A stretch of DNA of 64,000 nucleotides from contig NZ_JAFCKT010000009.1 in NCBI RefSeq assembly GCF_018129985.1, forward strand, positions 62,001-126,000. The letters are read 5' to 3'. Shown here piece by piece: positions 44,566 through 53,422 of the stretch. Position 1 is the stretch's first letter; each line of letters opens with the position of its first letter. The notes beneath the pieces were generated by a model. The model did not search any database, was not told the origin of the DNA, and saw only the letters and a list, made by a program, of their open reading frames with translations. This DNA comes from Bradyrhizobium sp. SZCCT0148. GTDB taxonomy: Bacteria; Pseudomonadota; Alphaproteobacteria; Rhizobiales; Xanthobacteraceae. The position numbers and the translations under genes were made by a program.

Positions 44566-45975
44566 ATGACGAAGCCGCTGCGCCTGAAGCTCGATCGGTC
44601 CGCGAAGACGCCACTTGCGGAGCAGATCCATCGAGGGATCAGGGCCGCCATCGAGAGCGGCGTGCTCGCCCCGGGCGCACGCCTGCCCTCGTGGCAGGAT
44701 CTGGCGGCTCAGCTCGGCGTCGCGCGCGGCACCGTGCGCTCAGCCTATGAGAAGCTCTCATCCGACCAAATGATCGTCGCGGCCCGTGCGACCGGCACGC
44801 ATGTCGCCAACTGGAAGTCCTTCCCAGTGCGGCCTGACAAGGCCCCCGCCCCCGGCTCGTTCATGGAGATGTACCAGGAGCTCACGGCTGGACCGGCGAT
44901 CTTCCAGATGGGCGTGCCGTCGCAGGAGACGTTTCCTGCGAAGTTGCTGGCGCGAATGCGGGTACGAGCGGTTCGCGCCGAAACGAGCGCACCCGCGATC
45001 TACCCGGATCCGCGCGGCGAGTTGGACTTGCGACGTGAGATCGCGGCCTACCTTGCGCTGGCCCGAGGAATAGAATGCGCGCCGTCCCAAATTATCGTCA
45101 CCAGCGGTTTCACCGGCGGCCTCGGTCTCGCGCTCCGTGTCCTCTGCCTCGGGCCGAAGACGAAAGTCTGGATGGAGGACCCCGGCTTCCCCTTCACCCG
45201 GCACGGTCTCGAACTCGCGGGATTATCCATCGTGCCGATCGCGGTCGATGCCGACGGCATCGACGTCGATTTCGGCGTGAAACATGCACCCGACGCCGCG
45301 CTGGCTGTCGTGACGCCGGGGCAACAGGCGCCGCTCGGATCCACGCTGTCACTGGCACGCCGCTCACGACTGCTGGAATGGGCGACCCAAAACAAGGCAT
45401 GGGTCATCGAGGATGACTATCTCAGCGAACTCCAGCTCAAGGGCCGCGCCACGCCGGCGCTCGCCTCGCTCGACCGCGCCGGCCGCGTCATCCACATCGG
45501 CTCCTTTAGCAAGACCATAAGCCCGGCCTTGCGACTGGGCTTTGTCGTTGCACCGGCGGCTCTCGCATCGCGATTTGCAGAGACTGCGGCTTGCCTCGCG
45601 CCGGCGCCGGGGCCCGCGGTGCAGCTGGCTACGGCCGACTTCATGCGCGACGGCCACTATCTGCGGCATCTGCGGCGCACGAAACGCGCCTACACCGCGC
45701 AAGGCGAAGCGTTGCTGAAACAGCTCCGCACGCGCTCTGCGACGGTTGCGATTGCCGGTCTGGCCGCGGTGCTGCGATTGCCGGACGGAGCACCCGATCT
45801 CGCTATCGCCCGGGACGCAGCGTCGTTCGGACTGGCACCGACGCCGCTATCGCTTTGGTACGCTCGAATCGCCTCGGCGTGCCCAGGACTGTTGCTGGGC
45901 ATCGCGACGTCTCCGCTCAAGAAGATCGAGGCGTCCTGCGACCGACTTCTTCGGATCATCGACCGGTTGACGTGA
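44566..45975 (+). CDS. MocR-type PLP-dependent regulator
   Basis: A 469-residue GntR-aminotransferase fusion. The winged helix is at 15-80 (PLAEQIHRGIRAAIESGVLA and LGVARGTVRSAYEKL). A fold-type I aminotransferase domain from about 115 contains IVTSGFTGGLGLALRVL, the VIEDDYLSEL acidic pocket, and the PLP lysine in IHIGSFSKTISPALRLGF near 330. Such proteins sense an amine or aldehyde via PLP and regulate a divergent gene, here most likely the CMD/HD pair. The start at 44566 follows a CGGG element. An upstream ATG (44503) would add a basic leader. Confidence 0.88.
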   Translation: MTKPLRLKLDRSAKTPLAEQIHRGIRAAIESGVLAPGARLPSWQDLAAQLGVARGTVRSAYEKLSSDQMIVAARATGTHVANWKSFPVRPDKAPAPGSFMEMYQELTAGPAIFQMGVPSQETFPAKLLARMRVRAVRAETSAPAIYPDPRGELDLRREIAAYLALARGIECAPSQIIVTSGFTGGLGLALRVLCLGPKTKVWMEDPGFPFTRHGLELAGLSIVPIAVDADGIDVDFGVKHAPDAALAVVTPGQQAPLGSTLSLARRSRLLEWATQNKAWVIEDDYLSELQLKGRATPALASLDRAGRVIHIGSFSKTISPALRLGFVVAPAALASRFAETAACLAPAPGPAVQLATADFMRDGHYLRHLRRTKRAYTAQGEALLKQLRTRSATVAIAGLAAVLRLPDGAPDLAIARDAASFGLAPTPLSLWYARIASACPGLLLGIATSPLKKIEASCDRLLRIIDRLT

Positions 45976-45997
45976 TCCGTACCCGGCCTCGGCCGCC

Positions 45998-46747
45998 TCA
46001 ACCGGCCAACGTCACGATCAAAGGCCCGCTGCGGGTGGCGATCACGGTGTGCTCGTACTGCACGGTCGGCGCCTCGGGGCTGCTGTAGAGCGTCCACGGG
46101 TCGTCGCCATTCTCGGCCCATTCGGCGCCGATGGAGAGGAACGGTTCGACGGTGAACACCAAGCCATCGTTCATGATGCGGCGTTCGGAGCGATCGGGCC
46201 AGGTTGCGATCTCCGTCGGCTCCTCGTGGAGCGACAGGCCGACGCCGTGACTGGCAAGATTCCTGACCAGGCTGTAGCCCTTTTTTCGCGCAAAGGTCCC
46301 GATCGCCTGACCGATGCCGGCGATCGGTTTGCCGGCGCCGACCTGCTGCAGACCGGTCCACATTGCCCGCCGGCCATCCCGGCACAGTCGTTCGATCGCG
46401 CGGCTTACGGGCGGAACGGCGAACGAGGCTCCAGTGTCGGCAAAGAAGCCGTTCTTCTCGGCTGACACGTCGATGTTCACGAGGTCGCCGCGCTCGATTC
46501 GGCGCTCGCCCGGGATGCCGTGGGCGATCTCCTCGTTCACGCTGATGCAGGTCGCCCCCGGAAAATCGTAGGCCAGTTCCGGAGCCGAACGCGCGCCTGC
46601 GGCCTCCAGAAGCTGTCGTCCGATCCGGTCGAGTTCGGAGGTGGTCATGCCCGGCTCGAGCGCCTTCCCCATTGCCTCCAGCGTGGCGGCGACGATGCGC
46701 CCGATCTCTTTCAGGCGCGTCAGGTCGTTGTCATCGGAGATGGTCAT
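45998..46747 (-). CDS. map: Type I methionine aminopeptidase
   Basis: Removes N-terminal Met from nascent proteins. The 249-residue enzyme has the five metal ligands visible: Asp in VNIDVSAEKNGFFADTGASF (two Asp), His in ASHGVGLSLHEEP near 165-178, Glu in VFTVEPFLSIG near 198, and the final Glu in QYEHTVIAT. The start is ATG 46747. A longer frame upstream has an implausible Cys/Ser/Pro-rich N-terminus. It is probably a second copy to a housekeeping map elsewhere, since it sits among accessory genes; that is inference. Confidence 0.85.
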   Translation of the reverse strand: MTISDDNDLTRLKEIGRIVAATLEAMGKALEPGMTTSELDRIGRQLLEAAGARSAPELAYDFPGATCISVNEEIAHGIPGERRIERGDLVNIDVSAEKNGFFADTGASFAVPPVSRAIERLCRDGRRAMWTGLQQVGAGKPIAGIGQAIGTFARKKGYSLVRNLASHGVGLSLHEEPTEIATWPDRSERRIMNDGLVFTVEPFLSIGAEWAENGDDPWTLYSSPEAPTVQYEHTVIATRSGPLIVTLAG

Positions 46748-46832
46748 GTCGCTGCTCTTGGGCGGAAGACCCGGACATAGCCCCTGCGAGGTCGACTTGC
46801 AAACCGGAGAGATCTCTTCGCCCGGTCCGTCT

Positions 46833-47225
46833 TCAACCCTCGTCGAGCAGATTACGAACCTTGGCGGCCAAGTCTTCGATCGCGAAGGGCTTTGACAGCA
46901 GGTGCTTGCCGGCATCGAGCATGCCGTTGTGAACGATTGCGTTGCGCGTGTAGCCGGTGGTGAACAGCACCTTCAAAGCCGGATATCGTTTCGACAGCTC
47001 GGCCGCGAGTTCAGCCCCGGTCATGTCCGGCATGACGACGTCCGTAAACAGCAGATCCGGGACGAGGCCGCTTTCGATCGTCCTGATCGCCTCCTTGGCG
47101 CTCGCCGCCTCGATGACCGTATAACCAAGCTCCCGCAGACTTTCAGACGAGATGCTGCGGACCCGCTCATCGTCCTCAACGACGAGGATGGTCTCGCCCT
47201 GAAGGCTCGCGCCAGGATGTGTCAC
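46833..47225 (-). CDS. Stand-alone response regulator receiver
   Basis: A 130-residue single receiver domain. An acidic cluster (ILVVEDDERVR) lies near 13-23, the phospho-acceptor Asp in LLFTDVVMPDMTGAEL near 61, and Lys in LLSKPFAIEDLAAKV near 113. There is no output domain, so it either relays phosphate or acts through protein contacts. It begins with GTG that overlaps the kinase stop (GTGA). It is thus coupled to the kinase. Confidence 0.9.
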   Translation of the reverse strand: MTHPGASLQGETILVVEDDERVRSISSESLRELGYTVIEAASAKEAIRTIESGLVPDLLFTDVVMPDMTGAELAAELSKRYPALKVLFTTGYTRNAIVHNGMLDAGKHLLSKPFAIEDLAAKVRNLLDEG

Positions 47226-49981
47226 CCCTTCCGACGGGGGCGAGACGTCCTCCTCGCCTGCGAAGCGCGGAAGATGATTTTCACCGTCGTGCCAACATCA
47301 ACCTCCGAATAGACTTTGACGTGGCCGCCCGACTGCCGCACGAAGCCGTAGACCTGACTGAGGCCGAGGCCGGTGCCCTTTCCCACGACCTTGGTCGTGA
47401 AGAATGGATCGAACACCTTTCCCAGCACGTCGGCTGGAATGCCGGTGCCGTTATCTGTCACGGCAATGAGAACATATTGTCCGGGTGCCAGGGCATAATC
47501 GCGGGCGTACTTTCGGTCGATCGAGGCGTTGCTGGTTTCGATCGTCAACCGCCCGCCTCTCGGCATGGCGTCGCGCGCGTTGACCGCAAGGTTGATCACC
47601 GCGCTTTCCAGCTGGGCCGGATCCGCCTTGACGCGCCAAAGGCCGGCACCCGCGACGGTTTCAAGCCGGACCAGCTCGCCGAGCGACCGCTCGAGCAGTT
47701 CGCTCATCCCGCTGACCATCTTATTGATATCGACGACCTCAGGCGCAAGAGGCTGCTGGCGCGAGAATGCGAGCAACCTTTGCGTCAACGTGGCGGCGCG
47801 ATTTGCTCCGTCGATCGCCCCTTCGATGAAGCGGTCGATATTGGTCTCTCCCTTGCCGAGTCGTCGTTTGGCGAGGTTCAGGCTGCCGAGGATGACGGCC
47901 AGCATATTGTTGAAGTCGTGGGCGATACCTCCGGTCAGCTGACCCACTGCCTCCATCTTCTGGGATTGGCGCAACTGCTCTTCGGCCTTCATGCGCTCGG
48001 CAATCTCGTCGGCGACTCGCTGCTCCAATTCGGCGTTGAGCGTCTCGAGCCGGCTCAAAAGCCGGGCGTTGTCGATAGCCGAGGCAGCGTGGCCGGCAAT
48101 GCCGAGCAGGGCAGCTTCGTGTCCTGCATGGAATTTTCCCGTCTCGGCGTGGCCGAAGAAGAGCCCGCCGAGGACCTCGCCCGTCCGCGACATGACGGGG
48201 ACCGCGAGGTAGGATCGAACTGGAAGATGTCCTTCGGGCATGCCTTTGCGCGGCGCGTTCTTGCCATAGCGTGGGTCCTGCAGGATGTCGTCGGACCTCA
48301 TCACCCCCGTGCCCGTGAACGTCGGCTCGAACACCGCGGTGTTGCGCGGCATGGGAAAACGCTCGAAGGCGGACCGCGGCGCTCCCGATAGCGCGTACAG
48401 CATGTAACTGCCGCCGCCCGGCGCCAGAATGTTGTAGAAGAACGCGCCGAATTGGGCGCCGGCCAACTCGACGCCGGCGTCCGTCACGATCTGCACGATC
48501 TTGCCGAGGTCGCGCTCGCGGGCAACCGATGCCCCCGTATCATTCAGGATTCGAAGTTGGCGCTCGGTCTTCTTTTGCGCGGAGATATCCAGAACCGTTC
48601 CGATGAACCGGACCGCTTGCCTGTCGGAGAAGATGGCCTGCCCCGTCGCCGCAATCCAGCGTTCGACACCATCCTCGATGCCGATGGTTCGATATTCGAT
48701 GTTGTAGCCCTTCGGGCGATCGGGCGTCAGGGCCGCCGACACCGCCTCGTGGGTTCGCTGCCTGTCGTCGGGATGGATACCCTTCAGAAACGCCCCGTCG
48801 TAGCTCACCTCGGCGTCCGGCGATAAGCCGAACACCTCCTTGCAGCGGTTATCCCATCGAAGAACGTCGTTCACGGGATCATAGTCCCAGATACCTATCC
48901 CTGCGGCCCTGGTCGCAAGGCTCAGGCGTTCGGCAGCGTCTCGCGCGGCCTGCTCAGACCGAACCCGTTCGATATGAGCCCACGATCTCTCGGTGACTTC
49001 CGAGAGCAACGCGAGCTCGCGCGGCGTCCACCGATGCGGACCGCGATGATGAACGGCCATCAGGGCCGTGAGCTGCCCTTCCTTGATCAAGGGGATGCAC
49101 ATCGTCGAGCCTATCCCGATGCTCTGGAAAGTAGCCGCTTCTTCCGGCGCGATCTCCTTCAGATTGTCGTTGATGACGAGAGGCCTGCCGGCGCCGAGCT
49201 CCCGCACCGCCTTCTCGCCGAAGTCGGCCAGGCTGTAGTGGCCAAGGATATGCATCGCACCGGCAGCCGCCCAATCGCCGCGGATGGTGAATCCGTCCTG
49301 ATCGGGATCCATGTCGGCATAGGCGCAGTTCGAGACGCCGAGATGCTCGCCGACCATTCTCGTCGTCACCGCCATCACGCCGTCGGCATCGCGGGTCCTG
49401 GCCGTCTCCTTGTTGAGGGCATCCAGGAAGAGCAGTCGGATCTCGTTCTCCCGCACCGCCGCCTCGGCACGACGACGTTCGACGGCAGTTCGCGTGCGCT
49501 CGGCAACATCGTGGATGAGCTCGAGCTCCTCCGGGCTCCATTCCCGCGGCGTTGCGTTGTTGAGGTACAGGAGCGCGACGACGCCATCGGGTTCGGAGAT
49601 GGGCATGTTGAGAAGAGCGCGAGCTGATATCGCTTCGAGCGCGGGAGCGCGATCGCCGACGCGCGGGTCTTTCTCCGCATCGGCACAGACGACGGTCTCG
49701 CCGCGCTTCAGATCCTCAATGTAGTTGCCATAGTCGCGGAAGTGCAGCACCCCTGCGAGGCTCAAAATACCCGGCGCATTCCAGTCACGGACGATGGTGA
49801 TGGTCTCGGCAGATGTGTCGACCGTGCCGTAGCCCGCGCGGCTGACCTTCAAGCTGCGGCCAAGCAGCTCCGCTGCGGCGTAGGCGAGATCGTCAGGATC
49901 GGCGATTTCCCGAATATGGTCGCCAAGTGCAGCCAGAACGGCATTGCGATCGGACGAGTTCTCCCCGGCCGTCGTTGTCAT
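47222..49981 (-). CDS. GAF/PAS sensor histidine kinase
   Basis: A 919-residue kinase. In order: a GAF domain (about 15-165), a second GAF (180-340), a PAS of the PAS_3 type (350-470, LRWDNRCKEVFGLSPDAE), a third GAF (485-640), a coiled linker, HisKA with the phosphorylated His at 688 (GGIAHDFNNML), and HATPase (785-905) with NLAVNARDAMPRGGRL and KGTGLGLSQVYGFV. No membrane segment is seen, so it is cytoplasmic. Its ligand is unknown. Tandem GAFs with a Pro/Cys pattern suggest small molecules or redox/light cofactors, but a bilin-binding Cys is not obvious. It is coupled with the lone receiver downstream. Confidence 0.9.
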   Translation of the reverse strand: MTTTAGENSSDRNAVLAALGDHIREIADPDDLAYAAAELLGRSLKVSRAGYGTVDTSAETITIVRDWNAPGILSLAGVLHFRDYGNYIEDLKRGETVVCADAEKDPRVGDRAPALEAISARALLNMPISEPDGVVALLYLNNATPREWSPEELELIHDVAERTRTAVERRRAEAAVRENEIRLLFLDALNKETARTRDADGVMAVTTRMVGEHLGVSNCAYADMDPDQDGFTIRGDWAAAGAMHILGHYSLADFGEKAVRELGAGRPLVINDNLKEIAPEEAATFQSIGIGSTMCIPLIKEGQLTALMAVHHRGPHRWTPRELALLSEVTERSWAHIERVRSEQAARDAAERLSLATRAAGIGIWDYDPVNDVLRWDNRCKEVFGLSPDAEVSYDGAFLKGIHPDDRQRTHEAVSAALTPDRPKGYNIEYRTIGIEDGVERWIAATGQAIFSDRQAVRFIGTVLDISAQKKTERQLRILNDTGASVARERDLGKIVQIVTDAGVELAGAQFGAFFYNILAPGGGSYMLYALSGAPRSAFERFPMPRNTAVFEPTFTGTGVMRSDDILQDPRYGKNAPRKGMPEGHLPVRSYLAVPVMSRTGEVLGGLFFGHAETGKFHAGHEAALLGIAGHAASAIDNARLLSRLETLNAELEQRVADEIAERMKAEEQLRQSQKMEAVGQLTGGIAHDFNNMLAVILGSLNLAKRRLGKGETNIDRFIEGAIDGANRAATLTQRLLAFSRQQPLAPEVVDINKMVSGMSELLERSLGELVRLETVAGAGLWRVKADPAQLESAVINLAVNARDAMPRGGRLTIETSNASIDRKYARDYALAPGQYVLIAVTDNGTGIPADVLGKVFDPFFTTKVVGKGTGLGLSQVYGFVRQSGGHVKVYSEVDVGTTVKIIFRASQARRTSRPRRKG

Positions 49982-50259
49982 CTGACTTCCCCCGACATTT
50001 CACTGGTTCACCGAACACAATTCAGAGCAACCTTGCGGCATCAACGTCGAGCCGCCAGTGATCGCGAGCTGGCACCCGCTTCTGGTAACGCTATGATGCG
50101 ATTAAGGTTCCGGCGCACGCGGCGCCTCGCGGTTGCACTCCAGAGACCACGCTTAACCTGCGGCCTGCAAAAAGCGCGGACCGATGCGCCACCGCAAGTT
50201 GTGCGCGGGGAGATGGTCGTGTAGCGTCAGCTCGATAGTCGCCGCCCGGTCTTCGCTCG

Positions 50260-51528
50260 ATGCTCGTCAGAGTCCTGCTTCTCCTTTCCTGCCTGTTAAG
50301 TCCGGGTGCATTGCGTGCCGAAGGTACGTCGGCCGAGAAAGCCGGATTTGGCCCCAGGCTGACGATCTATCTCGCCAAAGGCGCACCCGACGCGTGCGGG
50401 CCGGGTTGCGACCGCTGGATTGCGATCGAGGGCCAGATCGATCAGGACGCAGCGTCCCGCATTCGCCGCTTTCTCGCCGGCGTCAAGGACCTGCAGCGTC
50501 CGATCTACCTGCACTCGCCCGGTGGAAACGTGGAGCAATCGTATGCGATCGCCCGGCTTCTGCGCAGCCGCAAGGCGATTGCGCGAGTTGGCCGGACGAT
50601 CGTGAGGGCATGCGCCGGGGACACGCAGGTGGACGCTGCCTGCCTGAAGATCAAGAACGGCAACGGCGAGGTCGAGGCCGAACTCACCACTTATCATGCG
50701 ATGTGCAATTCGGCCTGCGGCTACCTTTTTCTCGGAGCGACCTCTCGCGAGGTAGCGCCCGATGCGGCACTGGCAGTCCATAGTTCCAGGCTGATCCTCA
50801 AGTTTCGGGGCAATCCGCCTCCCGAGGTGGTTGCCGAAGCGCGGCGTCGCCGCTTCGCCGGCGCCGACCGCGATCGCGCCGCTTTCATTGCGGGGATGGG
50901 AATCAGCCGCGAGCTCGATGCGCTGATCCGCACCGTAAAATTTGAAAACCTGCACGTGTTGACGCGGACCGAACTCTATCGGTTCGGCATAGACACGCGA
51001 CCGCTGGCCGAGACGATGTGGCGGCTGGACAAGGGCACCCCGCCGTTCATCAGCAAGCTCGCAGCTGTGAAGAAGGAAACCGACGCGTCGTTCCGGACCA
51101 TGGAATGGCGCCTCTACTGCGAAAGCAAGAAGCGCGTGCCGCTGATGTTCGCCGGCGAGATCGACGAGGCCACCGTCGGGAAGAGCACGGTCCTGATGAC
51201 GGCGGCCGCTGATCGGACCAGGGAAGCAGGAGGGACCCCGGTGCGGGCCGGCAAATATGAGATGTGGAGCGGTGCCGTTGATCCTGCCATGGTCACGACC
51301 ATGCTGGCGTCTCGCACGCTGCAGGTCCGCGAAAGCAGGCCGATGCAGGATGGCAAGGCGGACACAGCCAGCTTCGAGCTCGACATGACCGGCCTGGTCT
51401 CGGTGTGGGCGCAACTCGGCGCATCGTGCCCGCCGGCAGCGGCCGCTGCGAAGAGCCCATGGCCGGCAATCCCGGTGCCGTACGTCAATGGCTTTTCGAC
51501 CAAACCGGCGTCACAGGTGTCGCCGTAA
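50260..51528 (+). CDS. Periplasmic ClpP/crotonase-fold protein
   Basis: A 422-residue protein with a signal peptide (MLVRVLLLLSCLLSPGALRA). The core (40-240) has the periplasmic serine-peptidase-like pattern: IAIEGQIDQDAASRIRRFL, PIYLHSPGGNVEQSYAIARL near 80-100, then the candidate nucleophile in MCNSACGYLFLGATSREVA near 147-165, and HSS. This matches uncharacterised ClpP-fold periplasmic proteins (COG3904-like, from memory). Whether it cleaves anything is unknown. The C-terminal 180 residues have no recognised domain and contain a segment around WRLYCESKKRVPLMFAGEID. Cys residues suggest disulfides. The upstream gap of 278 bases contains nothing I can name. Confidence 0.75.
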   Translation: MLVRVLLLLSCLLSPGALRAEGTSAEKAGFGPRLTIYLAKGAPDACGPGCDRWIAIEGQIDQDAASRIRRFLAGVKDLQRPIYLHSPGGNVEQSYAIARLLRSRKAIARVGRTIVRACAGDTQVDAACLKIKNGNGEVEAELTTYHAMCNSACGYLFLGATSREVAPDAALAVHSSRLILKFRGNPPPEVVAEARRRRFAGADRDRAAFIAGMGISRELDALIRTVKFENLHVLTRTELYRFGIDTRPLAETMWRLDKGTPPFISKLAAVKKETDASFRTMEWRLYCESKKRVPLMFAGEIDEATVGKSTVLMTAAADRTREAGGTPVRAGKYEMWSGAVDPAMVTTMLASRTLQVRESRPMQDGKADTASFELDMTGLVSVWAQLGASCPPAAAAAKSPWPAIPVPYVNGFSTKPASQVSP

Positions 51529-51561
51529 ACGCCGGCGCGTCCCGCACCATCGGAGCATCCC

Positions 51562-52371
51562 CTATCGGAATTGATAGCTCAGCCCGATGCGCGCGGTGTT
51601 GAGACTGACGCGGCCGAACGCCGCGTTGAACGACGAGGGCAAGGCACCGAATGTGTCCGCTCGCACGACCTCGGTCGCCGAGCCGCCAGCCAGGCTGACG
51701 TGAAGGTATTCGGCCCTCAGCCTCCAGTTCTGCAGAAACGCATATTCGAGCCCGCCGCCGGCGGTCCAGCCGGTGGCGACGCTGCTCGATGATCCGGCAA
51801 AGCACGATGGCGTGGCGCCTGCGCAGTTGACCGTGTAGGCACCGCCGCCGAAGGAGAACGGCGTGTTCGTGTCCCAGCTTCCGCTCTGGCCGACACGGCC
51901 ATAGGCAAATCCCGCGGTGCCGTAGGCCAGGAGATTGCTCGTCGGCAGAAAGCCCAGCCGGGCCCTCACCGTTCCGAACCAGTCGATCCGTTGCTGAACC
52001 GGGGCGTTGAAGGGAGCTGTGTAATAGGGAGCAAAGACCCCGCTGGTGGAGCCGGAGCCGCTCACGCCCGAGCCGTCGAAATCTGCTTCGAGGCCGATGA
52101 GCCAGGCGCGGCCTAATTGATGATTGTAGCCAAGCTGCACGCCACCCAGGACGCCCGAAAGATCGAACGAGGCCGGAGGCGGCTTCCCGCCCGAGAAGAA
52201 GAGATTGGAGGCCTGAGGATCGTTCGGCGCATAGCGGACGCCGTTGCTTGCCCAGCCTCCACCGATGTTTGCACCGATGTAAACGCCGGTCCAGTTGTGA
52301 GCAGGTGCCTCTTCCGCATACGCCGGCGCCGCAGAAAGTGCGGCTGCGGCGGCAACATATCTCATCAGCAT
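51562..52371 (-). CDS. Outer membrane beta-barrel protein (Omp25/31-like)
   Basis: A 269-residue protein with a signal peptide (MRYVAAAAALSAAPAYA) followed by NWTGVYIGANIGGGWASNGV, the family's first-strand signature, and LAYGTAGFAYGRVGQSGSW plus ARIGLSYQFR at the end. The C-terminal residue is Arg after Phe, unlike most barrels, which end in Phe. The start is ATG 52371 with GGGA upstream; a longer Arg-rich frame to 52500 is rejected. A second paralogue is at 40263. Convergent with the ClpP-fold gene. Confidence 0.85.
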   Translation of the reverse strand: MLMRYVAAAAALSAAPAYAEEAPAHNWTGVYIGANIGGGWASNGVRYAPNDPQASNLFFSGGKPPPASFDLSGVLGGVQLGYNHQLGRAWLIGLEADFDGSGVSGSGSTSGVFAPYYTAPFNAPVQQRIDWFGTVRARLGFLPTSNLLAYGTAGFAYGRVGQSGSWDTNTPFSFGGGAYTVNCAGATPSCFAGSSSSVATGWTAGGGLEYAFLQNWRLRAEYLHVSLAGGSATEVVRADTFGALPSSFNAAFGRVSLNTARIGLSYQFR

Positions 52372-52542
52372 CTTCACGACGTTCCCCAAAGCCGCATGAC
52401 GATCTGTCACGCGAATCCTGAGGTCATTGATGCGACGGGGGCGCCGGCGGCGTCTTGGACAAGGACGACCAAAGCAGGACGATGGCGACCTGCGGAGCAA
52501 AGCATGATGCGTCCGCGCGACGCTTCACGGGAAGGCTCCGTT

Positions 52543-53328
52543 CTACACCGGCGTGTAAATCACCAGCTTCAGCGCAGGATCGTCGTTGGCCTGGAAGCTG
52601 GTGTGCTCGAAATGCAGCACGCCGAGGGTTGGGTGCGACATCGTCTTGAGGCCCGAAGACGTGCCGCGGACCTCATGGGCTTCCCACCATTTGACGAATT
52701 CCGGGCTGCCCTGCCGCAACCGCGACAGCAATTCCGCAAAGGCGGGATCGCCGGCCCAGACATCGTGAGTGGCGCGAAACATCGCGACCATGCGCTTGGC
52801 GACGTCCGCCCAGCCCGCTCCGTAAGCCTTGCGCGTCTGCTTGTTGGTCATCATCAGCAGCATCGTGTTGCGATCCGCCTCCGGCAGGCGCCCGAACGCG
52901 AAGACCTGCTCCGCGGCCGCGTTCCAGGCCAGCACGTCCCAGCGCCGCCCGGTGATGTAGGCCGGATGTGGCAAGCTCTCGACCAGCCGCTGGATCGGCG
53001 GCGGCACGGTCTCGCGGGTGAACACGCGCCTGTCACCGTCGCGCGCCAGCGCCTTCAGGTGCGCGTGCTCGGTCTTGCTGAGGCGCAGCGCGCGGGCCAG
53101 CGCATCGACGGTGGTCACCGAGGGGCTCACCGTGCGGCCCTGCTCGAGGCGGATGTACCAGTCGACGCCGATGCCAGCGAGTTGCGCGACCTCCTCGCGG
53201 CGCAGCCCCGCGGTGCGCCGGCGCCCCCCGATCGGAAGGCCAACGGTCTTCGGAGACAGCTTTTCGCGCCGGGACCTCAGGAAGTCGCCGAATTCAACGC
53301 GGCGGGGATCGGCCATGATGTCGCTCAC
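52543..53328 (-). CDS. XRE regulator with MmyB-like ligand domain
   Basis: A 261-residue protein. The helix-turn-helix is at about 12-75 (LGDF-type start FGDFLRSRREKLSPKTVGLP, then GLRREEVAQLAGIGVDWYIR). The MmyB-like ligand-binding domain begins around residue 100 (LVESLPHPAYITGRRWDVLA, then WNAAAEQVFAFG). The RRRTAGLRREEVAQLAGI motif is a hallmark of this family. It is divergent from the oxidoreductase gene across 94 bases that contain GGCCTT direct repeats, and it probably controls that gene. A start four codons in is also possible. Confidence 0.88.
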   Translation of the reverse strand: MSDIMADPRRVEFGDFLRSRREKLSPKTVGLPIGGRRRTAGLRREEVAQLAGIGVDWYIRLEQGRTVSPSVTTVDALARALRLSKTEHAHLKALARDGDRRVFTRETVPPPIQRLVESLPHPAYITGRRWDVLAWNAAAEQVFAFGRLPEADRNTMLLMMTNKQTRKAYGAGWADVAKRMVAMFRATHDVWAGDPAFAELLSRLRQGSPEFVKWWEAHEVRGTSSGLKTMSHPTLGVLHFEHTSFQANDDPALKLVIYTPV

Positions 53329-53422
53329 GGATGGAGGGCCTTGGGAATACTAGGATAATACCAGGCCTTCCCAGCCGCGCCAAGACGGCTCATATCGGCT
53401 CACCCGACCTTGAGGTGAACAC

